From assembly GCA_965230065.1 (NCBI GenBank), contig OZ245942.1, forward strand, positions 6,944,001 through 7,008,000: a stretch of 64,000 nucleotides of DNA, in the 5' to 3' direction. Below the pieces are notes generated by a model. It had not been told where the DNA came from, searched no databases, and saw only the letters and a list, made by a program, of their open reading frames with translations. This DNA is from G965230065 sp965230065. GTDB taxonomy: Bacteria; Bacteroidota; Bacteroidia; Cytophagales; Cyclobacteriaceae. This document shows positions 37,110 through 45,708 of this stretch, piece by piece. The position numbers were made by a program, and so were the translations under genes. Within the stretch, counting starts at the first letter, position 1. Each line of letters starts with the position of its first letter.

Positions 37110-37149
37110 TGCTGGCAAGTTTAAGTTTTTTACGCTAATATTGGCACTA

Positions 37150-37157
37150 CAAATATA
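37150..37157 (-). promoter_or_regulatory. Candidate -7 box for ald
   Basis: TATATTTG on the minus strand is an exact match to the Bacteroidota TAnnTTTG element about 40 bases before the ATG. No clear TTG was found at the -33 position. Confidence 0.4.
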
Positions 37158-37375
37158 AAGTACAGCCTGTTCATCCTTGTCAGCTTATGCAGATTTTTGG
37201 GTGAATTTGAGGTAAAGCATTATTTATTAATTCTGATTTTTTCCCAAGGTGACCCGGAAAACAGGTTGTTGCCGGACTACCAAAGCTGAACAGCCGCTCT
37301 ACAGTGGGAGATAATCAGGATAATATTTATTATATTCTTAACTAATTTCTTATTCTTTAAAACTTACACTACAAC

Positions 37376-39103
37376 ATGCCTGACGACAAAAAGAAAAATC
37401 TCAGAAGCCGGGAATGGTTTGGGAAAACCGACAAAATGGGTTTCATTTACCGAAGCTGGATGCGCAACCAGGGAATTCCCGACCATATGTTTGACGGAAG
37501 GCCTGTAATTGGCATTTGCAACACCTGGTCGGAACTCACGCCTTGTAATGCGCATTTTCGTGAAATTGCTGAATACGTAAAAAGAGGTGTATATGAAGCC
37601 GGAGGGTTTCCGGTAGAGTTTCCGATCATGTCACTGGGTGAAACCTTGCTCAAACCCACAGCTATGCTTTTCCGCAATCTGGCCAGCATGGATGCCGAAG
37701 AATCCATCAGGGGCAACCCCATTGACGGAGTCATTTTGCTTGCCGGCTGTGATAAAACAACCCCTTCAACCCTCATGGGAGCAGCCAGTGTAGATTTACC
37801 CACTTTGGTTGTTTCGGGTGGCCCCATGCTGAGTGGCAAGTACAGAGGCAAAGATATTGGTTCAGGCACTGATGTTTTCAAATTTACAGATGATGTACGT
37901 GCAGGGAGAATTACCCAGGAAGAATATTACATTGCCGAAAGCTGCATGTCACGCAGCCGCGGGCACTGTATGACCATGGGTACCGCTTCTACAATGGCCT
38001 CGATGGTAGAAGCCCTGGGGATGGGCATGCCGGGCAACGCAGCCATTCCTGCCGTGGACGCAAGAAGAAAAGTACTCGCCCATATGGCTGGCAGCCGGAT
38101 TGTAGAAATGGTGCATGAAGACTTAAAAATGTCTAAAATACTTACCAGGGAAGCTTTTGAAAACGCGATCAAAGTAAACGCGGCCATCGGTGGCTCTACC
38201 AATGCTATTGTTCACCTTTTGGCGATTGCCGGGCGCATGGGCGTTGATCTGGAACTGGATGATTTTGACAAGCTGGGCAGTAATATTCCCCTCTTGCTGA
38301 ACCTGATGCCCTCAGGTAAATTTCTGATGGAAGATTTCTATTATGCCGGTGGGCTTCCGGTAATCATCAGGGAATTGAAAGACCATATTCATAAAGAGGC
38401 GCTTACGGTAAACGGAAAAACCATTTGGGAAAACAACCAGGATGCCCCTTGCTACAACCGGGAAGTGATTGCCACTATTGAACAACCGCTCAAAGAAAAG
38501 GCGGGCATTGCCATCCTAAAAGGAAACCTTTGTGAAGACGGGGCAGTGATCAAACCATCTGCAGCCACCCCTAAACTGATGCAGCACAAAGGAAAAGCTG
38601 TTGTATTTGAAAATATTGAGGATTACCATGCCAGAATAGATGATCCTGACCTGGATGTAGATGAGAACAGCATTCTTGTATTGAAAGAAGTAGGACCAAA
38701 GGGGTATCCCGGTATGCCCGAAGTAGGGAATTTAGGTTTGCCTAAAAAACTGCTTGAGAAGGGCGTATCCGATATGATCCGTATCTCTGACGGAAGGATG
38801 AGTGGTACTGCCTTTGGTACTGTGATTCTCCATGTTTCTCCCGAGTCGGCGATTGGAGGCACCTTGGCATTGGTTCAAAATGGAGATGCTATTGAACTGG
38901 ACGTAGCCAACCGCCGCTTACACCTGGATGTACCTGAGGCTGAGTTAGCCGAACGCAAAAAAGCATGGCAACCCCCTAAACCGCTGGCCGAACGGGGCTA
39001 TGCAGGCTTGTACATCCGGCATGTGCAGCAATCGCACCTTGGGGCAGACCTTGATTTTCTGAGGGGTGGTTCAGGGAGTGAAGTACCTCGGGATTCGCAT
39101 TAA
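37376..39103 (+). CDS. IlvD/Edd-family dehydratase, sugar-acid (arabonate/xylonate) type
   Basis: The 575-residue protein belongs to the dihydroxy-acid / 6-phosphogluconate dehydratase family. Its opening SREWFGKTDKMGFIYRSWM and blocks CNTWSELTPCN, GCDKTTPSTLMGA, GGPMLSGKYRGKDIGSGTD and SRSRGHCMTMGTAS are, as far as I recall, those of the L-arabinonate / D-xylonate / galactonate dehydratase branch rather than of IlvD proper. Cysteines in CNTWSELTPC, GCDKT and RGHC are the likely [2Fe-2S] ligands. No signal peptide is present, so it is cytoplasmic. It would dehydrate an aldonic acid to a 2-keto-3-deoxy acid, complementing the exported dehydratases elsewhere in the window. A branched-chain amino acid role cannot be excluded. 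Confidence 0.85.
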   Translation: MPDDKKKNLRSREWFGKTDKMGFIYRSWMRNQGIPDHMFDGRPVIGICNTWSELTPCNAHFREIAEYVKRGVYEAGGFPVEFPIMSLGETLLKPTAMLFRNLASMDAEESIRGNPIDGVILLAGCDKTTPSTLMGAASVDLPTLVVSGGPMLSGKYRGKDIGSGTDVFKFTDDVRAGRITQEEYYIAESCMSRSRGHCMTMGTASTMASMVEALGMGMPGNAAIPAVDARRKVLAHMAGSRIVEMVHEDLKMSKILTREAFENAIKVNAAIGGSTNAIVHLLAIAGRMGVDLELDDFDKLGSNIPLLLNLMPSGKFLMEDFYYAGGLPVIIRELKDHIHKEALTVNGKTIWENNQDAPCYNREVIATIEQPLKEKAGIAILKGNLCEDGAVIKPSAATPKLMQHKGKAVVFENIEDYHARIDDPDLDVDENSILVLKEVGPKGYPGMPEVGNLGLPKKLLEKGVSDMIRISDGRMSGTAFGTVILHVSPESAIGGTLALVQNGDAIELDVANRRLHLDVPEAELAERKKAWQPPKPLAERGYAGLYIRHVQQSHLGADLDFLRGGSGSEVPRDSH

Positions 39104-39114
39104 TTTTAAGTAGC

Positions 39115-39178
39115 AGTAGGCAGCAGCAGTTGGCAGTTTAAAAATGCAGGCTGCTACTGCCAATTGCCGCTGCCTACT
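39115..39178. repeat. Long imperfect hairpin at convergent junction
   Basis: Arms at 39115-39137 and 39156-39178 are 23 bases long and pair with only two mismatches around an 18-base spacer. It fills the space between the dehydratase stop and the histidine kinase stop and could terminate transcription from both sides. The CAG/GGCAG-rich arms look repeat-derived. Confidence 0.7.
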
Positions 39179-39182
39179 TCCC

Positions 39183-41291
39183 TTAAGCAGGTTCTTTTTC
39201 TTTTACCGGCAGCTTAATAATAAACTCACTTCCTTTCCCTTTTTCGCTTATCAGTTCTATTTCCCCGTCCAATCTGTCAACCAGTGTTTTTACGATGGAC
39301 AACCCCAATCCATGAGACATTTCTCCACTGGTGGGCTTGGCACTTAAGCGGTGGAATTTCTTGAATAAGTGCTTCTTATCTTCACTACTGAACCCAAGCC
39401 CTTCATCTTTCACAAAAATATTAACGAATTGGTCGGGCGTATACCGATGTCCAATATAAATATTTGTGCCCTCATTTGAGTATTTAATGGCATTGGAAAT
39501 CAGGTTATCAAGCACCCTGGAAAGATACAAGGCATCCGTAATTAAATAAGCATTATTTTCAGCATGCAGGTGGTGAATTGTAATGTGTTTCACATCGGCA
39601 TCAAACTGCCTGTTTTCAATTTTATTTTTCAAAAAAATATTTAATTCAATGCTGCTGTAGTGTACCTTCTCTTCATTTTCAAATGCATTGTTGTCGAGTA
39701 AATCCTGAATCAGTCCTATTCCCCCAGCAGAAGCTTTTTTGATAAGGGAGAGATATTTTTCCTGTTCATCAGTCAGGCTTCCTACCATTTCACTCAAATC
39801 AACCAAACTGCTGATGCTGTTCAATGGAGATTTCAGGTCGTGTGCTACAATACTCATCAGGTTGTCTTTCTCTTTATTGAGTTCGGCCAGCTTAATATTC
39901 CTTTTTTGTAAAGCATCATTTTGTTCTTGAATCTTTTCGTTCTGCTGAGAAATTTCAACACTTTGCTCTTCAATTTTAGCTTTTTGCAGGGCCAGTATTT
40001 TCTTTTTCTTATTGATACGCTTATTGGTTATCCATAGTAGCCCTGCAAGTGCCAGTACCAATATGACAATAATCATCAGCGCTATATTTTTTGCTTTTTC
40101 TTCCCTGATAACAATTTGATTGCGCTCCTCAGTGGCTTTTAGCAGAGCAAATTTGCTTTCCTGTTTTTCTATGTCGAGTCTGGCCTCCAGTTTTTCTATT
40201 GTTCTGGCCTTATCCACATTGTGCAGTGAATCTTTCATCAAAACATACTGTTCATGAAAAGCAAGTGCTTTCTGGTAATTCCCTGATTCTTTATGAAGCT
40301 GGGATAAATAAAAAAATGCATCTCTTTGCGCTTCCAGATTACCTGCCCGTTCTGCATACTGTATCACTTTTTGCAAATAACCAATAGCCCGGTCTGGCTG
40401 GTTAATGGTGGCATGAATCTTACCCAGTACCAAATAAACATCTGACAATAATGATTTGTTTTCAGATTGATTGGCTACAGTTAGTGCCCTGTAACAATAT
40501 AGTAATGCATTCTTATAAAACTTCTGATGAAAATATACTTCGGCCTGATTCAGGTTTATTTCCGCATTACTCATTTGATCACCGATGCTTTCACTGATTG
40601 TGCGGGCACGGTCAAAATAAATATAAGCTGTGTCATAAGTTCCTTGTTTTGCATACAGCTTTGCCAGTTCCTGATAGCTTGAAATCTGCCCTCTTTCATC
40701 ATTCAATGATTTTCTGATCATCAGCGCTTTGGTGGCCATTTCGAGTGCTTTTTCAGTATCATGCTGCATTTCGTAAAGCCTTAGCAGACTTTGGTAGCAA
40801 TAGCCCATCCCTTTCATATCACCAATACTTTTGAAAATATTCAGGGCCGTAAAAAAATAATCGTATGACTTCACCAAATCGCCTTGTGTAAAATAAATCC
40901 TGCCCAGATTATTAAAAGTATGTGCCAGTTGTACGGAGTCTTTTTGAGAGGTGGCATACTCCAGGGCTTCTTTATGAAACTTGAAGGCATCAGGATAATT
41001 GCCCTTATAAACAGAAGCTATTCCCTTAAAATTCAGCGATTGGGCAATTTCTTCCTCCAGATAATACTGTTTGCTGATGGCTATCGCCTTATCAGCGTAA
41101 TACAAAGTACTGTCCGGGTATGACATGCGATATTCCCAGGCAATCTGATTGAATAACTTTACTTTCTTGCGAACGTTGAGGTTGGTCTCTTCCAACTCGT
41201 TCATGAGAGAATCAATCTTAGAAAGGTTTTGCCCCCATAAGGGAGAACAAAAGAAAAAACAGGAAAGGATAGCAAATAACAGGTTTTTCAT
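39183..41291 (-). CDS. TPR-containing sensor histidine kinase
   Basis: The 702-residue protein has a signal peptide (about 1-21), six or so TPR repeats in the periplasmic part (about 65-365, for example AHTFNNLGRIYFTQGDLVKSY), one transmembrane helix (about 400-420), a coiled coil (about 425-470) and a kinase core. The phospho-acceptor is His near 484 in SIVAHDLKSPLNS; ATP-binding boxes are DNLISNAIKYS, VKDEGLGF and GLGLSIVKTL. It ends soon after the ATPase domain, with no receiver or DNA-binding domain. The ligand sensed through the TPRs is unknown. No cognate regulator is adjacent; the single-domain regulator at 48623-49048 is a distant candidate. Confidence 0.9.
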   Translation of the reverse strand: MKNLLFAILSCFFFCSPLWGQNLSKIDSLMNELEETNLNVRKKVKLFNQIAWEYRMSYPDSTLYYADKAIAISKQYYLEEEIAQSLNFKGIASVYKGNYPDAFKFHKEALEYATSQKDSVQLAHTFNNLGRIYFTQGDLVKSYDYFFTALNIFKSIGDMKGMGYCYQSLLRLYEMQHDTEKALEMATKALMIRKSLNDERGQISSYQELAKLYAKQGTYDTAYIYFDRARTISESIGDQMSNAEINLNQAEVYFHQKFYKNALLYCYRALTVANQSENKSLLSDVYLVLGKIHATINQPDRAIGYLQKVIQYAERAGNLEAQRDAFFYLSQLHKESGNYQKALAFHEQYVLMKDSLHNVDKARTIEKLEARLDIEKQESKFALLKATEERNQIVIREEKAKNIALMIIVILVLALAGLLWITNKRINKKKKILALQKAKIEEQSVEISQQNEKIQEQNDALQKRNIKLAELNKEKDNLMSIVAHDLKSPLNSISSLVDLSEMVGSLTDEQEKYLSLIKKASAGGIGLIQDLLDNNAFENEEKVHYSSIELNIFLKNKIENRQFDADVKHITIHHLHAENNAYLITDALYLSRVLDNLISNAIKYSNEGTNIYIGHRYTPDQFVNIFVKDEGLGFSSEDKKHLFKKFHRLSAKPTSGEMSHGLGLSIVKTLVDRLDGEIELISEKGKGSEFIIKLPVKEKEPA

Positions 41292-41727
41292 TGAATTTAT
41301 AGAAAAGGCTATATAGCTCAGCTGAAATGTAAAGCGCTAAAGATACTCTCTACTTATTAATGCTGAAATTTAACACGCAACAAATTTGCATTAAATCCAT
41401 TTATGCAGAATATCTTACATGCAATCTCAATCATTGTTTTAATGTTTTCTTAGGTTTTTAACTACTTTCCCCCTTAAAATTATCATTTTTAGTACTAAAG
41501 CTAACAATTTATTTGACATTTTTTGAAGTTATCCTACAAATACCAACATATTAAGTTTTCCAGCTACCCTGTCCGTTATTTAAGTTTTTTACAGTTGCTA
41601 CTATTTTTAGCCTATCACACTAAACTATTGTAAAATAATTTCTACACCAACCTTACTACCATCTTACATATTGAAAACCCTAGACCAGTATTTGTAGTAA
41701 ATACAGTACCAATTAACGGAGGAATAG
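41292..41727. other. 436-bp AT-rich divergent intergenic region
   Basis: The region separates the divergent histidine kinase and dcd genes. It is AT-rich and must hold both promoters, but no convincing TTG / TAnnTTTG pair, RNA gene or coding stretch was recognised. Confidence 0.5.
41718..41723 (+). promoter_or_regulatory. Shine-Dalgarno-like site before dcd
   Basis: GGAGGA lies 4 bases before ATG 41728. Such a strong site is unusual among genes of this window, most of which lack any purine-rich site at this distance, and it fixes the dcd start. Confidence 0.5.
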
Positions 41728-42249
41728 ATGATTTTATCAGGTATTGAAATTCAACAACAAATCGGGCACAAAATTTTTATTGCCCCTTTTGATGAAAACC
41801 AAATAAACCCCAATAGTTATAACCTTAAACTGCACAATGAATTAGTTGTATATGATGAAGAAATCCTGGATATGAAGAAGGAAAATAAGGTGAAGAAAAT
41901 CTTAATTCCTGAAAGCGGATTTGTATTACAACCAGGAGAGCTTTATTTAGGGCGTACAGTTGAAACTACCAAAGCTGTGGGTTATGTGCCTAAATTAGAA
42001 GGGCGTTCATCTATAGCACGCTTAGGCATCATGGTACACCTCACGGCAGGTTTGGGTAATGTAGGCTCTGAAGGACACTGGACTTTAGAAATATCATGTG
42101 TACGCCCGGTAAAAATTTATCCCAATATCGCTTTTTGCCAAATATATTTTCATGAGTTGAAGGGTGATTTCAAAAACTATAACGGTAATGGCAAATACCA
42201 CAACAAAGATACCCAACCCAGTTTGATTTACACTGAGTTTACCGATTAA
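41728..42249 (+). CDS. dcd: dCTP deaminase
   Basis: The 173-residue protein is a dCTP deaminase of the dUTPase-fold trimeric family. It shows NPNSYNLKLHNEL, LQPGELYLGRTVE, the nucleotide-binding EGRSSIARLGI (Glu91, Arg93, Ser94-95) and HWTLEI with the likely catalytic Glu121. It converts dCTP to dUTP and ammonia, feeding thymidylate synthesis. It is slightly shorter than the Escherichia coli enzyme. It may be a monocistronic unit. Confidence 0.92.
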   Translation: MILSGIEIQQQIGHKIFIAPFDENQINPNSYNLKLHNELVVYDEEILDMKKENKVKKILIPESGFVLQPGELYLGRTVETTKAVGYVPKLEGRSSIARLGIMVHLTAGLGNVGSEGHWTLEISCVRPVKIYPNIAFCQIYFHELKGDFKNYNGNGKYHNKDTQPSLIYTEFTD

Positions 42250-42397
42250 TCACTCCTTATTTTCGGGTAAAGTTTGCACAAAATAATTTACCCATCTATT
42301 CTTTTATTACCGCCTCCCCTTTCGCTACCTTTGCGGAAAATTATAACCGTTACCCTGCTTGGTAGCCACAAAATTTGCACTTACACTTAACTATTAT

Positions 42398-43474
42398 ATG
42401 AAACAGTTGTTCTTCACACCAGGCCCAGCCGAACTATATTTTACTGTTGAAACACACATAAAGAATGCGCTGAGTGAGTATGTACCTTCCATTTCTCACC
42501 GCTCAAAGGCTTTTGAAGGAATTTATGAGGAAGCTGTAACCAACCTTAGGGAGCTGTTGCAACTACCCGATAATTACCATATCTTCTTTACAGGTTCGGC
42601 TACAGAAATTTGGGAACGCATCCTGGAGAACTGCGTGGAAAACCAAAGTTATCATTATGTCAATGGGTCTTTCTCCAAGCGTTTTTATGAAACGGCGCTC
42701 CTTCTCAACAAAGCTGCTGTTCAACAAAAAGCGGAAGATGGAAGTTGTGCTGCCATTGATACCACGGCTATTCCTGACAGCACAGAACTCATCGCCTTTA
42801 CCCAAAACGAAACCAGCACTGGTGCTGCTCAGCCCTTATCAGATATTTATACTGTGAGGGAAGCACATCCCGATAAACTCATCGCCGTTGATGCTGTTTC
42901 TTCCCTTCCTTATATAGATATTGATTATTCCAAAGTTGATACGGCCTTTTTCTCAGTGCAAAAAGGATTTGGCCTTCCGGCAGGTCTGGGCGTATGGTTG
43001 GTTAATGAACGCTGTATTGCAAAAGCTGAAAAAATATTATCTAAAGGGCAAAGCATTGGAAGCTATCATAGCTTACCTTCTTTACTGTCTAAAGCTCATA
43101 AAAACCAAACACCAGAAACACCTAATACTTTGGGCATTTATCTTTTAGCGAAAGTTGCCGGCGATATGCTGAAAAAAGGTATAGGGAGAATCAGGCAAGA
43201 AACTGAGTATAAAGCGGCTGTTTTGTACAATCTTATTGAACAACACCCCCGGTTAAAGGCTTTTGTAAATGAGGTTGACCATCGTTCACAAACAGTAATT
43301 GTAACTAAAACCCAGGAGCCATCTTCTGAAATCATACAAAAACTGTTGGAACGGCATTTAGTGATTGGTGCCGGATATGGAAGTTATAAAAATGAGCACA
43401 TTAGAATTGCTAACTTTCCCACACATTCCCGGGAAAAAATTGAAATGTTGGCTGATTATTTGCTAGCGATGTAA
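42398..43474 (+). CDS. Class V PLP-dependent aminotransferase, SerC-like
   Basis: The 358-residue enzyme is started at ATG 42398 (MKQLFFTPGPAELY), because the frame upstream begins with TTG and adds unrelated residues. Class V fold features are FTPGPAEL, the phosphate-binding FTGSATEIWERIL, AVDAVSSLPYIDIDY and the PLP lysine in SVQKGFGLPAGLGVW (about residue 188). The pattern resembles phosphoserine aminotransferases and alanine-glyoxylate aminotransferases of Bacteroidota. With no serA neighbour visible, serine biosynthesis is plausible but unproven. Confidence 0.8.
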   Translation: MKQLFFTPGPAELYFTVETHIKNALSEYVPSISHRSKAFEGIYEEAVTNLRELLQLPDNYHIFFTGSATEIWERILENCVENQSYHYVNGSFSKRFYETALLLNKAAVQQKAEDGSCAAIDTTAIPDSTELIAFTQNETSTGAAQPLSDIYTVREAHPDKLIAVDAVSSLPYIDIDYSKVDTAFFSVQKGFGLPAGLGVWLVNERCIAKAEKILSKGQSIGSYHSLPSLLSKAHKNQTPETPNTLGIYLLAKVAGDMLKKGIGRIRQETEYKAAVLYNLIEQHPRLKAFVNEVDHRSQTVIVTKTQEPSSEIIQKLLERHLVIGAGYGSYKNEHIRIANFPTHSREKIEMLADYLLAM

Positions 43475-43554
43475 TGAAACAACCAATTCGTAAGAAATTC
43501 GTACAAATTTGGTTGAGTTTGATTTTTTTGTAGGAAAAATTAGATAATTTAGCA

Positions 43555-44538
43555 ATGAACAATGAATTAATTGCAGCTTATCCTGCTGCTAAAAATAATT
43601 TTACATCCAAAATGTATCCGTTAAAAAGAATTTTGGTTGCACTGGACAATTCAGATGCAGATGATGACCTGATTGAATATGCTTCTTTTGCCACCCAGGC
43701 TTCTAATGCCGAAGTGGTGTATTTCGTAAATATCATCAAAGATGCCAAAATACCCGACGATGTTTTAGTTGAGTTTCCTGATTTACTGGATAATGCCATC
43801 AAAGACAGGGTAAATAAATTAAGAGAGAAAATAGAGCATCACTTTGATGTATCACTAAAGGCCAATATTAAGTTTGTTGTGAAAGAAGGGCAACCTGCCA
43901 AACAGATTCTCAACCTGGCCGAAAAATACAACATTGACGCAATATTAGTCGGGCGTAAACATGCCTCCAGCAGCAGCAACGTTGTTGTGCAAAGGCTTGC
44001 TCGTCGAGCTAAGTGCTCCTTATTGATTGTGCCTGAAATTAAGTACACATCTATGAAACGCTTGCTGGTAGCTACTGACCTCTCCCACAATTCGCTAATT
44101 GCACTGGAAGAAGCTATCGCCATTGCAGAGCAACACAAACAAAGTGCAGAAATCATTTGTCATCATGTTTTCAGTGTTCCATCCGGATATCATTACACTG
44201 GCAAATCGTATCTGGAGTTTGCCGAAGTTATGAGGAAGAATGCGCAGAAAGAATTTGAGAAGTTCATACAAAAAGTAGATACAAAAGGGATTAAGATCAG
44301 GTCTCTGTTCACTTTGGATGAAAATGACTCCCCTGTAGATGATATATACAAGGCTGCCATAGCAGAGAAAGTAGATTGTATTGTAGTTGGTGGTAAAGGA
44401 AAATCAGCTACAACTTCATTCTTTATGATTGGAAATACTACCGAAAAACTTGTAAGCTCTGTATCTGAAGTACCTTTGTTATTGGTTCGCCCTAAACACG
44501 AAAATGAAGGAATTATAGATTATATCAAGAAATTCTAA
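43555..44538 (+). CDS. Tandem universal stress protein (two UspA domains)
   Basis: The 327-residue protein has two UspA domains: about 20-160 (RILVALDNSDADDDL, ILVGRKHASSSSNVVVQRLARRAKCSLLIVPE) and about 165-320 (RLLVATDLSHNSLIAL, VVGGKGKSATTSFFMIGNTTEKLVSSVSEVPLLLV). The G-x-x-x-S/T nucleotide loop is recognisable in the second domain, suggesting ATP binding there. Start ATG 43555 is used; ATG 43612 just before KRILVAL is an alternative. A strong terminator follows, so the gene ends its own unit. Confidence 0.88.
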   Translation: MNNELIAAYPAAKNNFTSKMYPLKRILVALDNSDADDDLIEYASFATQASNAEVVYFVNIIKDAKIPDDVLVEFPDLLDNAIKDRVNKLREKIEHHFDVSLKANIKFVVKEGQPAKQILNLAEKYNIDAILVGRKHASSSSNVVVQRLARRAKCSLLIVPEIKYTSMKRLLVATDLSHNSLIALEEAIAIAEQHKQSAEIICHHVFSVPSGYHYTGKSYLEFAEVMRKNAQKEFEKFIQKVDTKGIKIRSLFTLDENDSPVDDIYKAAIAEKVDCIVVGGKGKSATTSFFMIGNTTEKLVSSVSEVPLLLVRPKHENEGIIDYIKKF

Positions 44539-44569
44539 GGAATTACTTCACAATTTTTTGCAACAAAAA

Positions 44570-44603
44570 AGCAACTTCCTAAATAATGGAAGTTGCTTTT
44601 TTT
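44570..44603 (+). terminator. Intrinsic terminator after the universal stress gene
   Basis: A perfect 10-bp stem (AGCAACTTCC / GGAAGTTGCT) with an 8-base loop is followed by seven T residues, 32 bases after the stop. Confidence 0.88.
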
Positions 44604-44815
44604 ATGATTTACGAATTGTCCTTAAAGCAAAAACTTGTCATTTCTTACTTAGAAATAGCAGGCAAGTTCTTTTGTTAGAAAATGTTATATACAACCTGCC
44701 ACATTCAAAAAACCCTCGCTCAGAGCGTATAACGTCTTTTTTCAGAATATTGATAATGAAAATGATTGTATTTTGCACATAAGTTTTTCCGGTAAAAGAA
44801 AAAAATGATAATAAA

Positions 44816-44847
44816 TTGCACTTTATAAATAATTTTTATTACTTTTG
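44816..44847 (+). promoter_or_regulatory. Bacteroidota-type promoter for the EF-hand gene
   Basis: TTG (44816-44818) and TACTTTTG (44840-44847) are separated by 21 bases, an exact fit to the -33 / -7 pattern of the Bacteroidota primary sigma factor. Transcription would begin about 20-25 bases before the ATG at 44875. The 336-base gap from 44539 otherwise holds only the terminator. Confidence 0.6.
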
Positions 44848-44874
44848 TAATATATTATCATGTAAACACATTAA

Positions 44875-45555
44875 ATGCAGGTAAGTATGTCAACTTCAAT
44901 TCATCAAAGCGAAAAACATCTACACCCTTTTGAGGCTACCATTCAACCCGGAGACATCCATTTGAACCATCAACAAAAAGAAAGCTCCTGGAAAGTATTC
45001 AACTTCTATGACTTAGACCATAATGGAGAAATTTCCAAAGATGAGTTAAAAAATGTGCTGGCAAGTTTTCGGGCATCTATCAATGACCTCGAGCTCAATG
45101 CATTTTTTGAGCAGTATGATATTGATGCATCCAACTACATAGACTTTAATGAGTTTTTGGAAATTATCAAATACAAATTAGCGCAAGACGCCAACACATT
45201 GGCCAATAGTAAAACCATGTCATTTTTCTTTGAGAAAGAGGAACTGGAAATACTGATCCAATACCTGGACATAGTTCCCTTTCAGCAAGGCGAAAGCTTG
45301 CCATTCGTTGGGGAAAAAGATGAAGAGATTGTATTTATTTTGGGTAACTTATCAGAAAATGATCCAGAAGAAATAACCGTTCCTGTTTATACATCAGTCA
45401 GTGATAAAAATCAGACTGCAGAAAGTAGTGGTATTGCTATCCGTATAGAAGAGGGAAAGCTTAGTGAACTGGTGCGTAAAAAACCGCTTATTGCACTCAA
45501 ACTCAACCAGTCTTTGGGCTCAAGGTTATCGTCTATTATGTCAAAATATGTTTAA
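44875..45555 (+). CDS. EF-hand pair protein with cyclic-nucleotide-binding-like C-terminus
   Basis: The 226-residue soluble protein has two canonical calcium loops. Residues 46-57 run DLDHNGEISKDE with ligands Asp46, Asp48, Asn50, Ser54 and Glu57; residues 82-93 run DIDASNYIDFNE with Asp82, Asp84, Ser86, Asp90 and Glu93, with Asn rather than Gly at loop position 6. They are spaced as in a calmodulin lobe. The C-terminal half (about 115-226) resembles a degenerate CRP-type cyclic-nucleotide-binding beta-roll (FEKEELEILIQYLDIVPFQQGE, EIVFILGNL, LSELVRKKPLIALKLNQSLGSRL) but lacks an obvious phosphate-binding cassette. No DNA-binding helix or signal peptide is seen. ATG 44887 is an alternative start. 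It has its own promoter. Confidence 0.75.
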   Translation: MQVSMSTSIHQSEKHLHPFEATIQPGDIHLNHQQKESSWKVFNFYDLDHNGEISKDELKNVLASFRASINDLELNAFFEQYDIDASNYIDFNEFLEIIKYKLAQDANTLANSKTMSFFFEKEELEILIQYLDIVPFQQGESLPFVGEKDEEIVFILGNLSENDPEEITVPVYTSVSDKNQTAESSGIAIRIEEGKLSELVRKKPLIALKLNQSLGSRLSSIMSKYV

Positions 45556-45708
45556 ATCAACACCACTTTATCAACCCATTAATAAGACTACCCCTTAATT
45601 TTCCCGTCATACTTTTGTTATACTGCCTTACCATTTTATTTTCTTGCCGATTTTCATATCCTTTCTTAGTATTGCCCCATCAAATTAGAGACTAACGCCT
45701 AATCCTTG

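Noticed and set aside
41292..41727. Possible RNA gene or riboswitch in the AT-rich gap
   Set aside because: No conserved fold or tRNA-like structure could be recognised by eye.
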